DNA of 64,000 bases, taken from Mycobacterium sp. E2733 (GTDB lineage Bacteria; Actinomycetota; Actinomycetes; Mycobacteriales; Mycobacteriaceae). Made by a program: the position numbers and the translations under genes. Below, in pieces: positions 60,445 through 64,000 of this stretch. Position 1 is the first letter of the stretch. Each line of letters starts with the position of its first letter. The DNA lies in the NCBI RefSeq assembly GCF_001667585.1, contig NZ_LZJZ01000031.1, positions 1-64,000 of the forward strand, in the 5' to 3' direction. The notes beneath the pieces are model-generated. The model made no database searches. It was not told the origin of the DNA and saw nothing but the letters and a program-made list of their open reading frames with translations.

Positions 60445-63384
60445 TCATTCAACGCCGCGGATGAGCTGGGTCAATTGGGCTCGGGAAGCGATCCCGAGCT
60501 TGGCGAACGCATTGTGCACGTGGGTCTTCACCGTATGGGGTGAGAGGTGCAGTTGCGTGGCGACGGAGCGGTTGGTCGCGCCCTGTGCGATGAGGTTGAC
60601 GACCTTGAGCTCGGAATCGGTGAGGCTGTCCCAGCCCGTTTTGGCCCGCGGGTGCATGACGATGCGGCGCTCCACGCCCAATCGGCGCAGTGCGCGGCCG
60701 ACCCGGCGGGCATCGGCCGTCGCTTCGCAGTCGATGTAGGTGTCGAAAGCCGCGTTGAGGTGGTCGAGCGCCTCAAGGGGACGCCGTGCGCGACTCAGCT
60801 CGCCGCCGGCGTCCTCGGCCGCGCCTGCGTAAAGGAGCGGCCGCGAAGAGGAGCGCAGCGCGCTCGCCACCGCCGCCAACGCATCGATGTCGCGCTCGAG
60901 TATCCCGCGGATGTGTCGGGCGACTGTGGCGAACAACTGAACCACGGGCCGCTCGCGCTCGAGCATGTCAGCGGCGTCCAGGAGACGCGCGCGCAGGCCG
61001 GCGTCGCCCGCGGCCGACGCTATCCGCGCGGTCAAGGTCAGCTGATCCAAGATCGTCGGCAACACCGGCGTCATCAGAAGCGAGATATCGCCGCCGAGCC
61101 AACGCACCGCTTCGTGAATGTCGTCGCGCTGCCACGCCGCCAGCCCCAGCACGGCCGCGGCCCCGCGACGTACGGCGGGTGAACCGTCGGCGTAGGCATC
61201 GCGCGCCTCGTTCAACATCTCGACCATCGAGGTTCGGTCGTCGGTGCGTGCCGCCACCTCCGCCAGGGTGAACATGCGCATCGCGGTGACGAAGGTCGAC
61301 CCCGTTCGCTCCGGCGTTGGCAGACCCTCGGTGACGGCGCGCGCAGCCGACAGCCGGCCCGCAGCCACCTGCACGACCCCCGACGTCAGGTCCCAGATGT
61401 GAAGCGCCATGCCGTCGCGTTCCTGCTGGGATTTCTCTCTGCACTTCGCGACCAGGATCGTCGCGTCTTCCAATCGTCCGACGACGGCGAGCAGGTTTGC
61501 CAGGTGGCATGCGGCGAGGTTATGGGCGGTCATATCGCCCACGGGGGTCAGGGCTTGCAGTTCCTCGACGCGATGTAGTGCCTGGCCCGCGTACCCACTC
61601 GCGCAGTCGAGGCAGGCACGTGCTACTCCGGACAGAATGCTCGCCTCGGGGTCGCCGGTTGCTGCGGCGGCGGTCGCTGCCTCGCTGGCGGCCGCGCTGT
61701 CGTGTCCTTCTAGGCCGTACATCGCCAGGTTGTACGCCAGCCACGCTTGATGCCGCGCCCGGGTGACGTCGCTGATGCGGGGCAGCTGAAGTGCGCGGCG
61801 GTTGTCTTCGATGTGTTGCGTTGTCGTATCGGTGATCGGCGTCCGGAGCCGGAGAAGAATCTTGGCCTCTTCTTCGGGCGCCGGGGCGGCAGACAGGGTG
61901 GTGCTGGCCAACCTTTCCGCCTCCTCGTAGCGTGTGGCCCGATTGAGCAGCACGATCGTTTCTGTGACGAGAGGCGCGCGCCCTGGGTCATGGGCGAGTT
62001 GGAGCTCCAACGCGCGCTTGCTCAAATCCGACGCAGCGCCCGGGTCGCTGAAGGCCAGAGACTGTGCGGCATCGCGGAGCGCCGCGATCGCGGCCCGGTC
62101 GCCCACCTCGGCGCTGCGGGCGAGCTGGGTTGCGACCTCCTCGGGCGACGCGCCCATGTCCAGCATGACATTCGCCGATTGCCGTTCCATGGCTCGGCGC
62201 AGCGACTGGGGCAACGACTGTCGCGTCGCCTCCCGCAGCAGATCGTGACGAAACCTCATCTGTTCACCGTCTTCGATGAGCAGGTCCGCGCGGACTGCCT
62301 CTGCCACCGCCGGTACCAGGGCTGCCGGTCGGCGTTCCAGCATCGCGGCGAGCAGACGGGCCGAGAACCGGTCAGGCAGCACCGCGGCTACCCGCACGAC
62401 TTGGCCAGCAGCGGGGGAGAGCTGGTCGAGCCGTTGCTGCATCGTGTCGCTGAGCCGCCGTGGCAACGTGTCCCCGGTGGCGACCGCGCGGCCGCCGCTG
62501 ACGTCGAGCCGGTCCTCCTCGTCCAGTCCACGCAACAACTCGGTGAGCAGGAACGGGTTGCCGTGCGCCTTGTCGGCCAGACTGAGAAGCGACGCATCCG
62601 CATTGGCTCGCACGGCGTCTTCCACTATGTCGGCGACCGCGCTAGGTGTCATGGCGGTCAACCGCAGGAACGTGGCATCCTCGCGTTCCAGCGCGGTCAG
62701 CGTGTCGCGAACGGCGGGCCCGCCGGCGCCGGTTCGCGCGGTAAGCACCCACAGCACCGGGTGCTCGGGTCGCGTCGCGGCCAGCGAGCGCAACGCCACC
62801 AGGGTGGCGTTGTCGGCCCAGTGGATGTCCTCGAGAAGGATCGCCAAGGGTTTTCGGGATGCGGCCGCGTGTATGGCGGCTTGCAAATCGCGCACCACCC
62901 AGTAGCGCAGATCTGCCGACGTGCCTAAGCGACGCAGCGCCTCCGCGTCACCGACCGGCGGATCCGCGCGCAGGGTCGCCATGAACAGCGAGAAAAACGG
63001 CACCGTCTGCTGGTACTCGAACGCCTCGCCGAACAGCGCCCGAACACCGAACTTTTCGGCGAGTGCCAAGACCTCGGTCAACAGGCGGCTCTTTCCGATG
63101 CCTGGCGGCCCCTCGATGACCAGTACGCCCCCGCGCCCCTGAGCGACCGCCGCCATCAGCGCGTCGACCACCTTCAGCTCGTCCGCCCGCCCCCGAATCG
63201 GCGGTATGCGGACCTGCCCCGACGGCCTCGCAGTGCTCATACGAACCGGCACCGCCCGACGTGAAGTAGGCGGGCGGAAGACCTCCCCGTCGTCTCGTCC
63301 ACAGTTCTCGCCAGCGCTAGCGCTGGTAGTTAGTGTAGACGGGTTTGTCAGCGCCATTCGCTGCGATTCGGTTTCGACCGTCAT
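60445..63384 (-). CDS. AAA/STAND ATPase LuxR-family regulator, tandem copy 2
   Basis: A 979-residue paralogue of the preceding regulator with the same layout: IRGRADELKVVDALMAAVAQGRGGVLVIEGPPGIGKSRLLTEVLALAEK, LAILLEDIHWADNATLVALRSLAATRP, C-terminal HTH SVATQLHLSPHTVKTHVHNAFAKLGIASRAQLTQLIRG. Many long blocks are identical between the two. The N-terminus is about 60 residues longer. ATG 63384 overlaps the stop of the small upstream gene (ATGA), which supports it; a later ATG near 63240 is closer to the paralogue's start. Confidence 0.92.
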   Translation of the reverse strand: MTVETESQRMALTNPSTLTTSASAGENCGRDDGEVFRPPTSRRAVPVRMSTARPSGQVRIPPIRGRADELKVVDALMAAVAQGRGGVLVIEGPPGIGKSRLLTEVLALAEKFGVRALFGEAFEYQQTVPFFSLFMATLRADPPVGDAEALRRLGTSADLRYWVVRDLQAAIHAAASRKPLAILLEDIHWADNATLVALRSLAATRPEHPVLWVLTARTGAGGPAVRDTLTALEREDATFLRLTAMTPSAVADIVEDAVRANADASLLSLADKAHGNPFLLTELLRGLDEEDRLDVSGGRAVATGDTLPRRLSDTMQQRLDQLSPAAGQVVRVAAVLPDRFSARLLAAMLERRPAALVPAVAEAVRADLLIEDGEQMRFRHDLLREATRQSLPQSLRRAMERQSANVMLDMGASPEEVATQLARSAEVGDRAAIAALRDAAQSLAFSDPGAASDLSKRALELQLAHDPGRAPLVTETIVLLNRATRYEEAERLASTTLSAAPAPEEEAKILLRLRTPITDTTTQHIEDNRRALQLPRISDVTRARHQAWLAYNLAMYGLEGHDSAAASEAATAAAATGDPEASILSGVARACLDCASGYAGQALHRVEELQALTPVGDMTAHNLAACHLANLLAVVGRLEDATILVAKCREKSQQERDGMALHIWDLTSGVVQVAAGRLSAARAVTEGLPTPERTGSTFVTAMRMFTLAEVAARTDDRTSMVEMLNEARDAYADGSPAVRRGAAAVLGLAAWQRDDIHEAVRWLGGDISLLMTPVLPTILDQLTLTARIASAAGDAGLRARLLDAADMLERERPVVQLFATVARHIRGILERDIDALAAVASALRSSSRPLLYAGAAEDAGGELSRARRPLEALDHLNAAFDTYIDCEATADARRVGRALRRLGVERRIVMHPRAKTGWDSLTDSELKVVNLIAQGATNRSVATQLHLSPHTVKTHVHNAFAKLGIASRAQLTQLIRGVE

Positions 63385-63596
63385 GCTGCCCCCTGGACTT
63401 CCACCGACAGGTAGTCGGCTATGCCGTGTGCGGCGGGCCAGTCACCATCGCGCACCGCACAGCCGAGCAATTCTGCTAAAGGACTGCAGGCGCCCAACTC
63501 GGCCAGCCATGAGGCCACCGTCGCCCCGATCTGATCTGCCCGGACGCGGACGGTACGGCCATCGTGTAGGCGATCGGTTAGCTGATAGGTAGTCAT
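63381..63596 (-). CDS. Small conserved-looking protein coupled to the LuxR regulator
   Basis: A 71-residue protein (MTTYQLTDRLHDGRTVRVRA at the start, then IGATVASWLAELGACSPLAELLGCAVRDGDWPAAHGIADYLSVEV). It has two Cys, no membrane segment and no recognised family. ATG 63596 has an AAAGGGG ribosome site, and its stop overlaps the start of the LuxR regulator gene. It may be a partner or ligand-binding accessory of the regulator. Confidence 0.7.
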   Translation of the reverse strand: MTTYQLTDRLHDGRTVRVRADQIGATVASWLAELGACSPLAELLGCAVRDGDWPAAHGIADYLSVEVQGAA

Positions 63597-63798
63597 TACT
63601 CCACCCCTTTCGCCGGATCGTGTTGTACCTGTGGCGCTGCACCGGGCGGCTCGTGCCGGGATGGCCGAGTCAGATCGGTTGACAGCCGAGCGGCCATTGC
63701 GTTCGACGCCGTGTGCCGTTGCTGCCGCAACTCACCCTTCCGATCGGTCCGGTGTATTAGCTGACGTGACCAATGAAACCGCTGCGGGCGTATACTGA

Positions 63799-63841
63799 GC
63801 GTCTCAATCTGAGCAGGGTTGCGCGTCTCAATCTGAGACGC
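63799..63841. promoter_or_regulatory. Paired GCGTCTCA-N3-TGAGACGC operators in a divergent promoter
   Basis: 63823-63841 is a perfect palindrome, GCGTCTCA-ATC-TGAGACGC. A half-degenerate copy (GCGTCTCA-ATC-TGAG) begins at 63799, 24 bp away. They lie between the small gene/LuxR operon (minus) and the regulator starting at 63895 (plus). Confidence 0.75.
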
Positions 63842-63894
63842 GCGCACTTGGGGGCGGCTGCGCCGCTCGGTCGGGGAGCGAGGTCCATGCATCG

Positions 63895-64000
63895 ATGAGC
63901 TCGCGGGCCGACACCCAAACCGACGTTCGCCGACTCAGGGAACGGTTCGTGTGCGAGGGGACCTTGGAGGCGAAGGCCGCCAGGGAACAGTTCCTGTCCG
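63895..64000 (+). CDS. Probable transcriptional regulator, N-terminal fragment cut by the window edge
   Basis: An open frame from ATG 63895 to the end of the window encodes about 35 residues (MSSRADTQTDVRRLRERFVC, then EGTLEAKAAREQFLS). This resembles the extreme N-terminus of GAF/AcoR-type activators, but only the first part is visible, so the family is a guess. It sits 54 bp downstream of a perfect palindrome, as an autoregulated gene would. Confidence 0.45.
   Translation, partial: MSSRADTQTDVRRLRERFVCEGTLEAKAAREQFLS

Noticed and set aside
63596-63892. 98-codon minus-strand frame upstream of the small 71-residue gene
   Set aside because: It runs through the paired palindromic operators and is Arg/Gln-rich without motif. 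Its stop overlaps the next ATG (TAATG), so a 33-codon leader peptide from its internal ATG cannot be fully excluded.
1-64000. CRISPR arrays, tRNA/rRNA genes, insertion sequences, attachment sites
   Set aside because: No repeat-spacer pattern, tRNA-like fold, transposase or integrase was seen in reading both strands; weak cases cannot be excluded without a search.

Overview
The window looks like the chromosome of a slow-growing Mycobacterium. It is GC-rich, and its first 17 kb follow the order of the M. tuberculosis segment Rv1173-Rv1188: fbiC, a TB8.4-like antigen gene, fdxC, a dapC-type aminotransferase, a fadD21-like FAAL, the PucR-type regulator pruC, pruA and pruB. Mycobacterial markers run throughout, including F420 biosynthesis, mycothione reductase, an igr-like operon and an LpdA-type quinone reductase. 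No rRNA, tRNA, CRISPR array or insertion sequence was seen. Locus comparisons come from memory of these families, not from a search.

Region 1 (1-18.1 kb) is the Rv1173-Rv1188-like core, with differences. A KimA-like potassium permease carries a C-terminal OB-fold. The polyacyltrehalose locus (pks3/4-papA3-mmpL10) is reduced to one ACP-domain ORF and an orphan FAAL. A cysC-sat-small gene sulfate-activation module sits in the gap. A cobalamin riboswitch lies upstream of the FAAL. The proline utilisation genes pruC/pruA/pruB and an MBL-fold hydrolase follow.

Region 2 (18.1-30 kb) is a catabolic cluster like a second copy of the igr cholesterol side-chain operon. It holds a P450, two acyl-CoA dehydrogenases (one frameshifted), a ChsH2 split into MaoC and DUF35 genes, a ChsH1-like hydratase, an Ltp2-like aldolase, an alcohol dehydrogenase and a TetR regulator. 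Divergent to it are an aldehyde dehydrogenase and a double-domain CaiB CoA-transferase. Together they could take a terminal methyl group through alcohol, aldehyde, acid and CoA ester to dehydrogenation, hydration and retro-aldol cleavage. A perfect palindrome lies in the divergent promoter.

Region 3 (30-53.4 kb) is a redox-stress island: msrA, msrB, transaldolase, a SigH-like sigma factor, a Cys-rich DUF326 copper-binding protein, a YedY-like molybdoenzyme with its flavoprotein, RidA, an RclC-like DUF417 membrane protein, mycothione reductase and four further pyridine-nucleotide flavoproteins. Seven transcription units are preceded by the same composite element, TCACCCGGGTGA then GGGTGA-N7-TCACCC, correctly oriented and mostly about 90-155 bp before the first start codon. 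This appears to define a regulon I do not recognise and is the most interesting signal in the window.

Region 4 (53.4-64 kb) is regulatory: one MalT/LAL-type regulator, two tandem paralogous AAA-LuxR regulators, a small coupled protein and the start of another regulator at the right edge. Paired operators of the form GCGTCTCA-N3-TGAGACGC occur at 56.1 kb and 63.8 kb. A duplicated 32-bp leader stands before two related tiny hydrophobic peptides in the otherwise empty stretch at 56.1-57.5 kb.
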